Positions 17,493 through 26,617 of a stretch of DNA of 64,000 nucleotides are shown here, piece after piece. The notes under the pieces are model-generated. The model ran no database searches. It was not told where the DNA came from and worked only from the letters and a program-made list of their open reading frames with translations. The stretch lies in the NCBI GenBank assembly GCA_963717135.1, contig CAVQVN010000002.1, positions 248,001-312,000 of the forward strand. The letters are read 5' to 3'. Position 1 is the first letter of the stretch. Each line of letters begins with the position of its first letter. The stretch is from UBA4744 sp963717135 (lineage in GTDB: Bacteria; Actinomycetota; Acidimicrobiia; Spongiisociales; UBA4744). The position numbers and the translations under genes are program-made.

Positions 17493-19094
17493 TCACTCCC
17501 GTTCGCCGGCAGCCATAGCGATGAGTTCGTCTGCGTGGTCGCGTCCTTGCCGGCTGTCGGGCAGCCCGGCCAGCATTCGCGACAACTCTTCCAGGCGTTC
17601 TTCTTGTTCGACCATCGACACTGCCACGCTGGTGCCCGTGCGGCTGATCACAAAGTGTCGATCGGCGAAGGCCGCAACTTGAGGGAGATGGGTGACGCAC
17701 AACACTTGCCGTTCTTTGGCCAGGGAGGCCAGTTTCCGACCCAGCGCCAGAGCGGTCTTCCCCCCCACCCCCGCATCAATCTCATCGAAGGCAACTACCG
17801 GGGCGCGCCCCGCCCCGCCGGCCAAGCGGAGGGAAAGCACGAGCCGGCTCAGCTCTCCCCCGGACGCCACCCGGCTTACCGGTCCCGGTTCGAGCCGGTC
17901 GTCCGATGCAAAAAACAGGCGTCCCAGGTCGGCTCCGGCCGGGCCCGGCTCGGAAGGCTCGACGACCAACCGAACCACCGGTGTCGGCATTCCCAGCTCT
18001 CGTAGATGTTGCATTGCATCGATCGCAATGCGGTCGGCCGTCTCTTGGCGAGATTTCCGAAGCCGCGCCCCGATCGCCGCCACCACTTGTTCGGCTTCGT
18101 TCAACTCGACTTCGAGTCGTTCGGCCCCGGCTAACAACCCGGCCAGTTCGTCACGTCGACGGGCGGCTCCCTCGCCGAACTCGAGGACCTCTTCCAACGT
18201 GTCACCATATTTGCGCCGGAGATCACCCAATTGCGCCAGACGCTGCTCAGTAGCCTCGGCGGCGCCCGGGTCGGTCTGGACGGATTCGAACGCCACTCGC
18301 AGATCGGTGCCCAACTCGGCCAGCATCGCCAAAGTGGTCGCCGTCTGGTCCGTCAAATGCCGCAAGCTGGAATCCAGGTCGGCTGCTTTCAGCAGCTGGG
18401 AAGCGGCTCCACCGACGTTATCGGCTGCCCTTTCGATGCCTGTTCGAGCCTCACCGAGACGGGTTGCCAATTCCTCGGCGTGGCGCATTCGAACGGCCTC
18501 GGCGGCCAGTTGCTCATCATCTCCGGGAGAGAATCCTGCCCCCCTGATCTCCTCGAACTGGTATCCGACCAGATCTAGCTCTCTTTCCAGGGCTCGCCGA
18601 TCGCCGCCCAAACGGTGGCGCTCGGTCCGGAGGGCAGCAAGGGTGTCCCAGGCCAGGTGGTACTCGCCGAGGAGTTTCTTCCCGGCCGGCGGAAGCGCCC
18701 GGTCGATCAGAGCGCGCACCTCACCGGCACGACCCAGGCCATGCTTCTCATCTTGAGCAACCATCTCGATCAGGCCGGACCCCAATTGTTCCAGCGTTCC
18801 GACGGTCGCCATACTGCCGTTCAGGTAGGCCCGACTCCTGCCGGCGGACACGGTACGAGCGGCCACCACTTCATCACCATCACCACGCACAAACCTTCCG
18901 TCGACTCGAGTCTCATCACCATACGGCCCGATCAGATCGCTCCGGGCGGCACCGCCCACCAGCAGCCGCAGCGCACCAAACAGGAGCGTCTTTCCCGCCC
19001 CGGTCTCTCCCGTGAACGCCACCAGGCCGGGACCGGGATGCAACTGGGCGTGCTCGATGATGCCCAGGTTCGCAACAATCAGTTCGTCGAGCAC
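17493..19094 (-). CDS. recN: DNA repair ATPase RecN
   Basis: SMC-like double-strand-break repair protein, 533 aa. Walker A GETGAGKT lies at the N-terminus, the middle is coiled-coil, and the C-terminus has ABC signature ASGGELSRLVLSLRL, Walker B VVAFDEIDAGVGG and VTHLPQ. It starts three bases after the NAD kinase stop (GTG), as in the conserved tlyA-nadK-recN operon of actinobacteria. Confidence 0.96.
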   Translation of the reverse strand: MLDELIVANLGIIEHAQLHPGPGLVAFTGETGAGKTLLFGALRLLVGGAARSDLIGPYGDETRVDGRFVRGDGDEVVAARTVSAGRSRAYLNGSMATVGTLEQLGSGLIEMVAQDEKHGLGRAGEVRALIDRALPPAGKKLLGEYHLAWDTLAALRTERHRLGGDRRALERELDLVGYQFEEIRGAGFSPGDDEQLAAEAVRMRHAEELATRLGEARTGIERAADNVGGAASQLLKAADLDSSLRHLTDQTATTLAMLAELGTDLRVAFESVQTDPGAAEATEQRLAQLGDLRRKYGDTLEEVLEFGEGAARRRDELAGLLAGAERLEVELNEAEQVVAAIGARLRKSRQETADRIAIDAMQHLRELGMPTPVVRLVVEPSEPGPAGADLGRLFFASDDRLEPGPVSRVASGGELSRLVLSLRLAGGAGRAPVVAFDEIDAGVGGKTALALGRKLASLAKERQVLCVTHLPQVAAFADRHFVISRTGTSVAVSMVEQEERLEELSRMLAGLPDSRQGRDHADELIAMAAGERE

Positions 19095-19097
19095 CGT

Positions 19098-19922
19098 TCA
19101 CTCACTCCCATAGAAACGCAGGTCTTCGTTGAGATGAAACTTCTCCTTGACCCGGCCCGGAAAAGAGCTTCCGGATATCTCGATGAATCGAATCGTGTCA
19201 CGGCCGCGCCGAACTGTTATCTCATCCCCGGGACCCGCTGTGCCGAGATCGTATCCATCGACACTGACACCGGCTGATCGATCCTGTACGACTGTGCAGC
19301 GGATCTCCGTGTCCGGGGGAAGAACGAGACTCTTGGAAAACAACGAGTGAGGAGCCACCGGCGAGAGGATCAGTGCCTCGATTTCCGGGGCAACCAACGG
19401 CCCTCCGGCCGAAAGGTTGTAGGCAGTCGACCCGGTCGGAGTCGCCAGGATGAGGCCGTCGGCGTGGTAGTTGAGGAACCGTTCGCCGTCGATCGCCACC
19501 TCGATCGAGATCAGTCGTTGGGAGAGAACCTTCTCTATCACGACATCGTTGATGCCCGTTACCGGATCCCGATCGTTGACGAGTGCTTCGATCGTCATTC
19601 GCGGTGATTCCTGCCATGACCCGGTCTTCAATGCCGCAACGGCCTCTTCGAGCTCCGCGGGCTCTATGTCTGCCAGGAACCCTTTCCTCCCGACGTTGAC
19701 GCCCAAGAGTGGTAGATCTGCCAGCAACGCGACCCGGGCTGCCCGGAGCACGGTGCCGTCTCCCCCGATCGCCACCACTACGTCTCCGGGGGTCGCCCCA
19801 TCCTCGGGCAGGACTACAACCCGCATCCCGTGTCGACCGGCAATGTCTCTCAGACGCTCCGCGACTCCGGTGGCGGCCGGGCGATCTCCGTGCACAACCA
19901 CGACGATCGTCTGTACGTTCAA
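19098..19922 (-). CDS. nadK: NAD kinase
   Basis: Phosphorylates NAD to NADP. It is 274 aa from TTG 19922, which overlaps the tlyA stop (TTGA) and follows GAGGGTGG. The longer frame upstream runs into tlyA and is not used. Key motifs are GGDGTVLRAAR (the GGDG site) and NVGRKGFLAD, followed by the NE-type segment NDVVIEK and TPTGSTAYNLSAGGP. Confidence 0.96.
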   Translation of the reverse strand: MNVQTIVVVVHGDRPAATGVAERLRDIAGRHGMRVVVLPEDGATPGDVVVAIGGDGTVLRAARVALLADLPLLGVNVGRKGFLADIEPAELEEAVAALKTGSWQESPRMTIEALVNDRDPVTGINDVVIEKVLSQRLISIEVAIDGERFLNYHADGLILATPTGSTAYNLSAGGPLVAPEIEALILSPVAPHSLFSKSLVLPPDTEIRCTVVQDRSAGVSVDGYDLGTAGPGDEITVRRGRDTIRFIEISGSSFPGRVKEKFHLNEDLRFYGSE

Positions 19923-20707
19923 CGTTTCACCACCCTCTTGAGATCTTCGTCCTGCACGGTTGTAGCTCCTTTCCGAGCCCACACAAAGAACTCTCGGTTT
20001 CCTTTGGCGCCTTCGATCGGTGACAACGCCACGGCTCGCGACCCGAGTCCTTCGGCTGTCAGGCAATCGACAACTCGCCGCAGCGCGGCCAGATGTTGTT
20101 CAGGGTCGCGCACGATCCCGCCCTTTCCGACCTGTCCTTTCCCGACTTCGAATTGTGGCTTGACCAGAAGTATGAGGTCGCCGTCCTCGGCGGCCAGCGT
20201 GGCAAGCTTGGCGGCCACAGTACAGATCGAAATGAACGAGAGATCACCAACGATCACATCGAAAGGACCGCCCAGCTCCTCAACGTCGGCGTGACGAAGG
20301 TTGAGGCGCTCATGAACGGCAACCCGGACATCAGTTCGGAGCGACCAGTCAAGTTGGCCGTATCCGACATCGACGGCGGCCACCGAGGCGGCCCCTCTCT
20401 GCAGAAGGCAGTCGGTGAAGCCGCCCGTTGAGGATCCGGCATCGAGAGCGCGCCGATCACGGATCACAACCTGAAATGCTTCGAGGGCACCTGCCAGCTT
20501 CTCCCCGCCCCGTGACACAAACTGGTCGGGGTCGGGAGTAATTCGAATCGTGGTGGAACCATCCACCAGAGTAGAGGCCTTGGGCACCGGCACCCCGTCG
20601 ACCACTACCCGGCCGGAGGCAACCGCCGATTGGGCGGCGGCCCGACTGGGGACGACCTTTCTTCGCACCAGTTCGAGATCGAGCCGGCGCCGGGGTGTTG
20701 GGGACAT
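19919..20707 (-). CDS. tlyA: TlyA family rRNA 2'-O-methyltransferase
   Basis: 262 aa. An S4 domain (LDLELVRRKVVPSRAAAQSAVASGRVVVDG) is followed by an FtsJ-type SAM methyltransferase domain (ALDAGSSTGGFTDCLLQRGA). TlyA modifies C1409 of 16S and C1920 of 23S rRNA in mycobacteria and so affects capreomycin binding. Older annotations call it hemolysin. It stands upstream of nadK and recN in a coupled operon. Confidence 0.94.
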   Translation of the reverse strand: MSPTPRRRLDLELVRRKVVPSRAAAQSAVASGRVVVDGVPVPKASTLVDGSTTIRITPDPDQFVSRGGEKLAGALEAFQVVIRDRRALDAGSSTGGFTDCLLQRGAASVAAVDVGYGQLDWSLRTDVRVAVHERLNLRHADVEELGGPFDVIVGDLSFISICTVAAKLATLAAEDGDLILLVKPQFEVGKGQVGKGGIVRDPEQHLAALRRVVDCLTAEGLGSRAVALSPIEGAKGNREFFVWARKGATTVQDEDLKRVVKR

Positions 20708-20728
20708 CAGTCGGGTGACCCGCGGCTT

Positions 20729-20875
20729 TCAGCCGGTCGGGCTCCCTTCTGGTTCATCGGATGCTTCCAACTCGGCGGCCAGGGTCTCAGCGATCTGATC
20801 AGCCGGATCCGGCGCGTCGGCGGGATCGAGTTCGGCCAGCGCGGCAATTGCTTCGTTGAGTTCCTTGGTATCCAT
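20729..20875 (-). CDS. Small acidic protein leading the tlyA-nadK-recN operon
   Basis: 48-aa frame (MDTKELNEAIAALAELDP...) that is very acidic, helical and Ala-rich, with no membrane segment or known domain. It starts 6 nt after a GATAAT -10 candidate, so it appears leaderless and is probably the first gene of the operon, 21 nt before tlyA. A small ORF in this position upstream of tlyA is common in actinobacteria. Function unknown. Confidence 0.6.
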   Translation of the reverse strand: MDTKELNEAIAALAELDPADAPDPADQIAETLAAELEASDEPEGSPTG

Positions 20876-20881
20876 GTCCCT

Positions 20882-20887
20882 ATTATC
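20882..20887 (-). promoter_or_regulatory. Putative -10 element of the tlyA operon, leaderless
   Basis: GATAAT on the minus strand, ending 6 nt before the ATG at 20875. The overlapping plus-strand reading TATTAT (20881-20886) could serve the rhomboid gene 27 nt downstream, so this may be a bidirectional promoter core. Confidence 0.5.
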
Positions 20888-20913
20888 ACCGCAACGGCGA
20901 CAGGAACCAGTCT

Positions 20914-21675
20914 TTGATACCAATTCGCGATGCCAACCCGTCACTTACCCGACCGGTGGTCACCTGGTTGGTGATTGCCGCAGCCGCATATGTGTTCTTC
21001 GCCGTCCAACCGAGCGTCGACAGCGATTTCAGCGATTTCCTATTCGAGTACGCGGCGATCCCTTGCGAGCTGACGACTCTGTCACCGCTCGACGGTGGAG
21101 ATGTGCCGGCGTGCAATTCCGAGGATGTCGGGGTTCCCTTCTTCCCCGACAAGAACCTCCTGGCCAGCGCCCTGATCTCCATGTTCCTCCATGCCAATCT
21201 CGCTCACCTGCTCGGGAACCTGTGGAGCTTGTGGATCTTCGGCAACAACGTCGAAGATGCTTATGGTTCGGCTGGATATCTGCTCCTTTATGTGACGTCT
21301 GGACTGGCCGCAACCGCTGCTTTCGTTGTCACCAATCCAGGCGAGATCACCCCGCTGGTTGGAGCCTCCGGGGCAATTTCGGGGGTCATGGGAGCCTACC
21401 TAGTGCTCTTCCCACGGGCCCGCGTGGTTTCGGTCTTTCCCGTATTCTTCTTCATCCCGGTGGCGTTACCGGCCGCCTTCTTCCTGATCCTGTGGTTTGT
21501 CGGACAGTTCGCCCTGGTCGGTGGAGCCACCGGCATAGCCTGGCAAGCCCACGTCGGCGGATTCGTGTTCGGGGCCGCAATTTCAACCCTGCTTCGGGGA
21601 CCGTTGTTACGGAGAGTGGAAGCCCACCGACGCAGACTGGCAGGCAGCCGGTCAGGACTGCAGCGCTTCGGGTAG
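20914..21675 (+). CDS. Rhomboid family intramembrane serine protease
   Basis: 253 aa, multi-pass membrane protein starting at TTG with AGGA 8 nt upstream. Catalytic Ser lies in GASGAISG and catalytic His in QAHVGGF, with the HANLAHLLGN motif typical of rhomboids. An extra loop of about 40 residues after the first helix contains two cysteines (PCELTT...PACNSED). Substrate unknown. Its 3' end overlaps the HAD gene by 24 nt in a convergent arrangement. Confidence 0.94.
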   Translation: MIPIRDANPSLTRPVVTWLVIAAAAYVFFAVQPSVDSDFSDFLFEYAAIPCELTTLSPLDGGDVPACNSEDVGVPFFPDKNLLASALISMFLHANLAHLLGNLWSLWIFGNNVEDAYGSAGYLLLYVTSGLAATAAFVVTNPGEITPLVGASGAISGVMGAYLVLFPRARVVSVFPVFFFIPVALPAAFFLILWFVGQFALVGGATGIAWQAHVGGFVFGAAISTLLRGPLLRRVEAHRRRLAGSRSGLQRFG

Positions 21676-22446
21676 ATCGGCTATCGACCGAAGAACCATA
21701 TCCGGGTGGTATTCATCAGGAACCTGATCCGGGTGTTCGACTACCCCGGTCAATACGAGCACCGCCGTCCAACCTTCCGCTTTGGCCATCGCCAGATCCG
21801 TCTCCGGCCGATCGCCGACCACCCAAACCGGTCCCGGAGCCAATCTGGAGCGAATCAAGGATCGGATGGCAATGTGCGGTTTGCCGGCCACTTCCGGCTC
21901 AACGCCTGAGGCGACCCGGATGGCCGCCACTATCGAGCCGGCGCCCGGCCACGGACCGTCCGGGGTCGGAAAGGTTGCATCCGTGTTGGTGGCAATGAAC
22001 CGGGCCCCCAAGTGAATCGCCACCACTGCATCACGAAGACGCTCGTAGGAAATGTTCGGATCCAGTCCGACGATAACCGACGTCGCCGATCGGGGATCGT
22101 CGGTCTCCGGCACCCCGGCGATGGCCAAGGCCTCCCGGATACCCTCCCCTCCCACGACCAGGACCGGCCCCGGGTCCGTCCCCAACAAGGCCACTGCGGC
22201 ACCGGAGGAGCCGATCACTTGATCCGGTCGGGCCGGATAGCCGGTCAGACTCTCGATCTTGGCAGCCACGGCTTCCCCGGAGCGGGTCGAATTATTGGTG
22301 ACGAACACCACTGTGTAGCCCGCCTGCTCGAGTTTGGTCAGTGCCTCTCCGGCCCCGGGCACCGGGTTCCCGAGGAGATAGACAACTCCGTCGAGATCGC
22401 ATACGACGTTGCCGAGGGGAGACCGTCCCGCTAATACTGTGTCCAT
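21652..22446 (-). CDS. HAD-superfamily (NagD-like, class IIA) phosphatase
   Basis: 264 aa. Motif I is DLDGVVYLLG, motif II TNNST, and motifs III/IV appear as VWVVGDRPETDLAMAKAEGW. The C2A cap fits NagD/4-nitrophenylphosphatase-like enzymes (substrates such as sugar or glycerol phosphates). The start ATG at 22446 shares the palindrome CATG with the start of the divergent DUF1015 gene; an upstream start within that gene cannot be excluded. Confidence 0.92.
   Translation of the reverse strand: MDTVLAGRSPLGNVVCDLDGVVYLLGNPVPGAGEALTKLEQAGYTVVFVTNNSTRSGEAVAAKIESLTGYPARPDQVIGSSGAAVALLGTDPGPVLVVGGEGIREALAIAGVPETDDPRSATSVIVGLDPNISYERLRDAVVAIHLGARFIATNTDATFPTPDGPWPGAGSIVAAIRVASGVEPEVAGKPHIAIRSLIRSRLAPGPVWVVGDRPETDLAMAKAEGWTAVLVLTGVVEHPDQVPDEYHPDMVLRSIADLPEALQS
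22433..22438 (+). promoter_or_regulatory. Putative -10 element for leaderless DUF1015 gene
   Basis: AATACT (part of TAATACT) ends 6 nt before the ATG at 22445. The element lies inside the N-terminal codons of the divergent HAD gene. No Shine-Dalgarno precedes the ATG. Confidence 0.45.
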
Positions 22447-23629
22447 GGTTTTGTTCGCACCGTTTCGTGGCTGTCTTTTTGATCCGGCCCGGGTCCCCGA
22501 CATCAAGTCGGCGACATGCCCGCCGTACGACGTCATCAACGAGGCCGATGAGCGCCGCTACCGGGAGAGCTCCGACCACAACATGGTCAGGTTGCTGCTC
22601 GCCGGTCCCGGCGATCCTACCTACCGGGAAGCGGCTCGCTTGCTGTCCGGCTGGCGCGTCGATGGGAGCTTGATCACGGATCCCGACCCGCGTTTCTACC
22701 TATACCGCATGCGCTACTACGACCAAACCGGCTCCGAGCACGTGGCGGCGGGAATCATCGGAGCGCTGGCGTTGGTGCCGCTCGGTGGTCGAGTACTCCC
22801 CCACGAGGAGACGATGCCCAAGACGAACGCAGATCGATTGGCGGTATTGACCGCCACTCGCGCCAATCTCGATCTCATCATTGCGCTCACCCCCGCCAAC
22901 GATCTTTCCGTCTTCTTGGGGGCACCGGGTCTACCCCGGGTGTCTTTCGAGACAGACGGGATCAGTCACAGTCTGTTCGACATCACCGACCCGGATTCGA
23001 TAGCCGCCATCACCTCAGCAGTTGCGTCCCATCCAGTCGCCATCGCAGATGGTCATCACCGCTACACGACCGCCCTGGAGTATCAGAGTGTCCAGTCAGG
23101 CTCAGGGCCGTGGGACTCGATCATGGCCTTCCTGGTCCCGGCCCAGGGCAGCGGCCTCGCCATCGGTCCGACCCACCGGGTGTTTTCCCGGGTGGCATTC
23201 GACCCGGCGCGTCTCAGTGACCGTTTCATAGTCGAACCAAGCGAACCCGTTCCACCTCAGCAACCCGGAACGATCGTGCTCGTGGCGGGTGTCGGACACG
23301 ATACGGGGCCCGTGGCGCTGGTGCCTCGCTTCGATCATTTGTCCCGCTTGCCCGAGCCCTGGCGGCAAGCCAGTCCGGCCGTCGCTCGAGAACTGTTGTA
23401 CGAACTGCTGGCCGTAGACGAAAGCCAGGCGATCTACTTCGCCGACCCGCACGAGGCACTTCAGATCGGATCCACCCACCCTCAGGGCGCGGTGGCGCTC
23501 ATGGCGGGCGTCACGGAAGAGGCCATCAGCGCGGCAACCCGGGCCGGTTTACGTTTCCCCCAGAAGAGCACGTTCTTTGTGCCGAAACCCCGATCCGGTC
23601 TCGTCATTCGTTGCTTCGCGGATGGTTAG
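22445..23629 (+). CDS. DUF1015 family protein
   Basis: 394 aa. The N-terminal motif APFRGCLFDPARVPDIKSATCPPYDVI and the internal IADGHHRYTTALEY are diagnostic for DUF1015. Members are found widely in bacteria and archaea and are often near serine or one-carbon genes, but no biochemical role is firmly established. It is probably leaderless. Its TAG stop overlaps the TAA of the M20 peptidase gene in a shared TTAG. Confidence 0.92.
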   Translation: MVLFAPFRGCLFDPARVPDIKSATCPPYDVINEADERRYRESSDHNMVRLLLAGPGDPTYREAARLLSGWRVDGSLITDPDPRFYLYRMRYYDQTGSEHVAAGIIGALALVPLGGRVLPHEETMPKTNADRLAVLTATRANLDLIIALTPANDLSVFLGAPGLPRVSFETDGISHSLFDITDPDSIAAITSAVASHPVAIADGHHRYTTALEYQSVQSGSGPWDSIMAFLVPAQGSGLAIGPTHRVFSRVAFDPARLSDRFIVEPSEPVPPQQPGTIVLVAGVGHDTGPVALVPRFDHLSRLPEPWRQASPAVARELLYELLAVDESQAIYFADPHEALQIGSTHPQGAVALMAGVTEEAISAATRAGLRFPQKSTFFVPKPRSGLVIRCFADG

Positions 23630-24969
23630 CCCGTCGAGGAGTCTGCCAGTCGCTCGACTGTTCTGGCGATCACTGCCGTGGTGAGCCCCAAAGACTCGAT
23701 GGCGACTCTTTCGTTGTTGCCGTGGAACATCCCGAGGAAATCGTCGAAATCGACTCCGTCATCGAAGAGTCCGACCCCGTACGCCTGGGTGCCTCGTTCC
23801 CGGAAAAAGCGCGCGTCGGTGGTGGCCGGCATCAGCGTCGGGAGCAGGCGTCGAGAGCCGGTGAGTTCCTCGATCGCATCGCCAACGGCGACCCACAATG
23901 GTCCGGCCGCCGGAGTGGCATTGGCCGGGAAATCGGCTATCGGTTCGATCTCCAGTCGCCCGAAATCCGGTCCGATTGCCCGACGGAGGTGTTCTTCGAC
24001 GGTGGCCGCGTCCTGGCCCGGCAACACCCGTACGTCCACCTCGGCGAGCCCGGCATCGGGAATGGTGTTGGTTTTGGTGCCCGCTCGTACCACGGTCGGA
24101 GCCACGGTCATATGCGTACACGCGTGCACATAACGGGCGAAGCCCGGTCGATCGTGAGAAAGTGTTCCGATGACCGTGTCGATCCGGACCGGATCGGTGA
24201 GAAAACCCGTCTCTTCGTCGGATAGACCGAGGCCCTCAACAAAGGTTCGCCATTCCGGCGTGATGACCGCCCGAGAAGGTGTCCCGGCCAGGTTGGACAG
24301 GGCCCGGGCCAACGGCACCAGGGCGTTGTCGGTCCCGTACGGCTGGCTGGCGTGACCGGGTGTGCCGGAGGCGCTCAGGCGTCGCCAGAAGGGTCCCTTC
24401 TCGCCCACACTGACCGGGTAGGCCAGACCGGAGTTGGTTCGGATCGGGGGGTAGGCGATCTCCGTCAAGAGATAGTCACAAGCAACGTCGTCCCAGTGCC
24501 GTTCGGTCAGATAGTGGGCTCCGAACCGGCCACCGGCTTCCTCATCAGCCACGGCCAGAAACGCCAGACCACCGGCCGGTGCCTGTTTCGTGCCGTCCAG
24601 GTACCTCTTGAACACCGCGGCCATGGCGGCCGTCTGATTGAGCATGTCGACCGCACCTCTGCCCCATATGAACCCGTCGAGGATTTCGCCCCCAAAGGGG
24701 TCGTGGAGCCATCCGGATTCGTTGACCGGTACCACATCCAGATGTCCCATGAGGAGAAGCTTGGGAGCGGAGGGATCGATGGCCGGGAGGTCGTATAGAA
24801 CCGAGGACCTCCCCGGCCGAGGTTCGAACTCGACACCGGATTGTCCTAGGTAGTTACGTAGCGTCGCCACGGAACGCTCTTCATGGCCGCTCTCCGGGGT
24901 CCCATCATTGACACACTTGTTCCTGATCAGCGTCTGGAGGAGTTCGGCGACCTCACCCGATTGAATCAT
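23626..24969 (-). CDS. M20 family metallopeptidase / amidohydrolase
   Basis: 447 aa from ATG 24969 with GGGGAG 4 nt upstream. Metal-binding motifs are LMGHLDVVPV, GRGAVDMLNQTA (Asp) and ADEEAGGRFG (Glu catalytic pair), and a dimerisation insert lies in the middle. M20 enzymes act on dipeptides, acyl-amino acids or succinyl-diaminopimelate; the substrate cannot be chosen here. It overlaps the Nudix stop by 17 nt. Confidence 0.92.
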   Translation of the reverse strand: MIQSGEVAELLQTLIRNKCVNDGTPESGHEERSVATLRNYLGQSGVEFEPRPGRSSVLYDLPAIDPSAPKLLLMGHLDVVPVNESGWLHDPFGGEILDGFIWGRGAVDMLNQTAAMAAVFKRYLDGTKQAPAGGLAFLAVADEEAGGRFGAHYLTERHWDDVACDYLLTEIAYPPIRTNSGLAYPVSVGEKGPFWRRLSASGTPGHASQPYGTDNALVPLARALSNLAGTPSRAVITPEWRTFVEGLGLSDEETGFLTDPVRIDTVIGTLSHDRPGFARYVHACTHMTVAPTVVRAGTKTNTIPDAGLAEVDVRVLPGQDAATVEEHLRRAIGPDFGRLEIEPIADFPANATPAAGPLWVAVGDAIEELTGSRRLLPTLMPATTDARFFRERGTQAYGVGLFDDGVDFDDFLGMFHGNNERVAIESLGLTTAVIARTVERLADSSTG

Positions 24970-25390
24970 GGGTCTCCCCTTCTTCGAGCAGAACGGCAAT
25001 CAGATCGGGCATGGTGGGCGTCAACGGAAGCTCGAGGGCGCTCTGCAGAGGGATCCAGGCCACTTCCCGGGCGTCATCGGCTGCCTGGAGGACTCCTCCG
25101 ATCATCTGCCCGAAGTAGTCGACCAGCGTGTAATGCCAGGCGGGTGGATCACCGGGACCCAGGGCATCTCCAACCCAAATGACCGCACCAAGCTCCACGT
25201 CAATTCCCGTCTCTTCTCGGACTTCTCGAATGGCCGCCGCCCGCATAGATTCACCGTATTCGACCTTGCCGCCCGGGATAGCCCACAATCCGGCGTTGGC
25301 CCCCCTCCCCCGTCGAACCAGCAAGAGGTCACCGTCTAGAACTACTGCTACCCCGACCGCCGGAATCGGTCTCGGAGCTCCGCTAATCAC
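24953..25390 (-). CDS. Nudix hydrolase
   Basis: 145 aa with an intact Nudix box, GGKVEYGESMRAAAIREVREETGI, preceded by LLVRRGRGANAGLWAIP. The layout resembles MutT/NudG-like nucleotide-diphosphate hydrolases. Start ATG overlaps the 3' end of the GNAT gene by 8 nt. Substrate not predictable. Confidence 0.92.
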   Translation of the reverse strand: MISGAPRPIPAVGVAVVLDGDLLLVRRGRGANAGLWAIPGGKVEYGESMRAAAIREVREETGIDVELGAVIWVGDALGPGDPPAWHYTLVDYFGQMIGGVLQAADDAREVAWIPLQSALELPLTPTMPDLIAVLLEEGETHDSIG

Positions 25391-25853
25391 GATGGTGCAT
25401 GACTATCGAGCGGGCCGCAAAGCCGCCGGATTCGAAGAAATTCTTGACCAACCGATGGCCGGGCAAGACATGGGCATCAAAAAGGCGATGACCTTCGGCC
25501 CGCAAATGCTCGAGGATCGCCTCCCGCATTGCCTCGCCGACTCCCACCTCCCTCGCTTCCGGTTCCGTGAACACGAACCGGATCGAACCAATGCGTTCTT
25601 CGCTCGCCGGGGGCAGCAGGGGCTCCGAACGCGCCAGGATGAAACCGAAGGTGATGTCGTCGATCGTGCCCACGTAGATGGTGGTGTCGGGATCCTCCAA
25701 CTCATGCTGCAACGCTGCCTCGATCGGCTGGGGAAGCCCGTCGGCAAGCTCCCACATTCGGTGATACTCCCGCATCTCGGCCGCGAGCAGACGATACAGC
25801 CGAATCAGTTCGGCGAGATCACCCGGGCCCGCCGGGCGGGCCGACACTTTCAT
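25383..25853 (-). CDS. GNAT family N-acetyltransferase
   Basis: 156 aa from ATG 25853, which overlaps the upstream glycosyltransferase stop (ATGA). The GNAT fold is visible from VSARPAGPGDLAELIRLYRLL through RFVFTEPEAREVGVGEAMREAILEHLRAEG, where the acetyl-CoA pyrophosphate loop is degenerate (EVGVGEAM in place of RGxGxG/A). Target unknown. Confidence 0.85.
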   Translation of the reverse strand: MKVSARPAGPGDLAELIRLYRLLAAEMREYHRMWELADGLPQPIEAALQHELEDPDTTIYVGTIDDITFGFILARSEPLLPPASEERIGSIRFVFTEPEAREVGVGEAMREAILEHLRAEGHRLFDAHVLPGHRLVKNFFESGGFAARSIVMHHRD

Positions 25854-26587
25854 TGCCGGACCCCGGTTCGCTTCACGATTCTTCCCACTCCCCATCGGGT
25901 AACCAACCACATTGCCTCGACCACGATCCTGCCCTTCATCTTGGAATCACCGCGAACCCGGTCGCGAAACACGATGGGCACTTCAACGATTCGCAACCCC
26001 CGGGTGGTGGCCCGCCAGGCCATCTCCACCTGAAAACCATATCCTGAAGCCTGACAGGTATGCGGTTCGAGTTCGGCGAGCGATGCGGCCCGAAAAGCGC
26101 GGAACCCGGCCGTGGCATCCCTGACTTCCAAGCCAAGCATGAGCCGCGCATAGAGATTCCCGGCTTTGGAAAGCCCGCGGCGGACAAGCGGCCAATCAGG
26201 CGTCGATCCGCCCGGGACGTATCGACTGCCGATCGCCAGATCCGCCTCGCCGGTGGTTACCGCCTCAATCAGGCGGGGCAAGTCGGCCGGATCATGGGAA
26301 AAATCGGCGTCCATCTCGCAGACCACGAGAGCATCGTCGGCCAGGGCTCGCTCGAAACCTTCGGCGTACGCCGGACCAAGGCCCTCCTTGACCGGACGGT
26401 GCACAACACCAACCAGTTGTTGGGTTTCCGCCAGCCGATCGGCCAGACTCCCGGTCCCGTCCGGGGAGCCGTCGTCCACGATCAGGATCTGGTACCCGTG
26501 GACGAGGATTCTCCCGACCAGCGCTTCCAGATTCTCTCGCTCGTTGTAGGTGGGCACAACCACCGTCACCCGAGCGCTGTCCATCAC
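25850..26587 (-). CDS. Polyprenol-phosphate mannosyltransferase-like GT2
   Basis: 245 aa single-domain GT2 enzyme without C-terminal membrane helices, like dolichol-phosphate-mannose synthase (Ppm1 catalytic domain) of actinobacteria. Motifs: VVVPTYNERENLEALV, DDGSPDGTG, CEMDADFSHDPADLP, IGSRYVPGG and FRDRVRGDSKM. It would transfer mannose from GDP-mannose to polyprenol phosphate for glycolipid or glycoprotein synthesis. Coupled to the GNAT gene. Confidence 0.9.
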   Translation of the reverse strand: MMDSARVTVVVPTYNERENLEALVGRILVHGYQILIVDDGSPDGTGSLADRLAETQQLVGVVHRPVKEGLGPAYAEGFERALADDALVVCEMDADFSHDPADLPRLIEAVTTGEADLAIGSRYVPGGSTPDWPLVRRGLSKAGNLYARLMLGLEVRDATAGFRAFRAASLAELEPHTCQASGYGFQVEMAWRATTRGLRIVEVPIVFRDRVRGDSKMKGRIVVEAMWLVTRWGVGRIVKRTGVRQ

Positions 26588-26617
26588 CAGAAAGGTCTCC
26601 TTTGGGAAACCGCCGCC

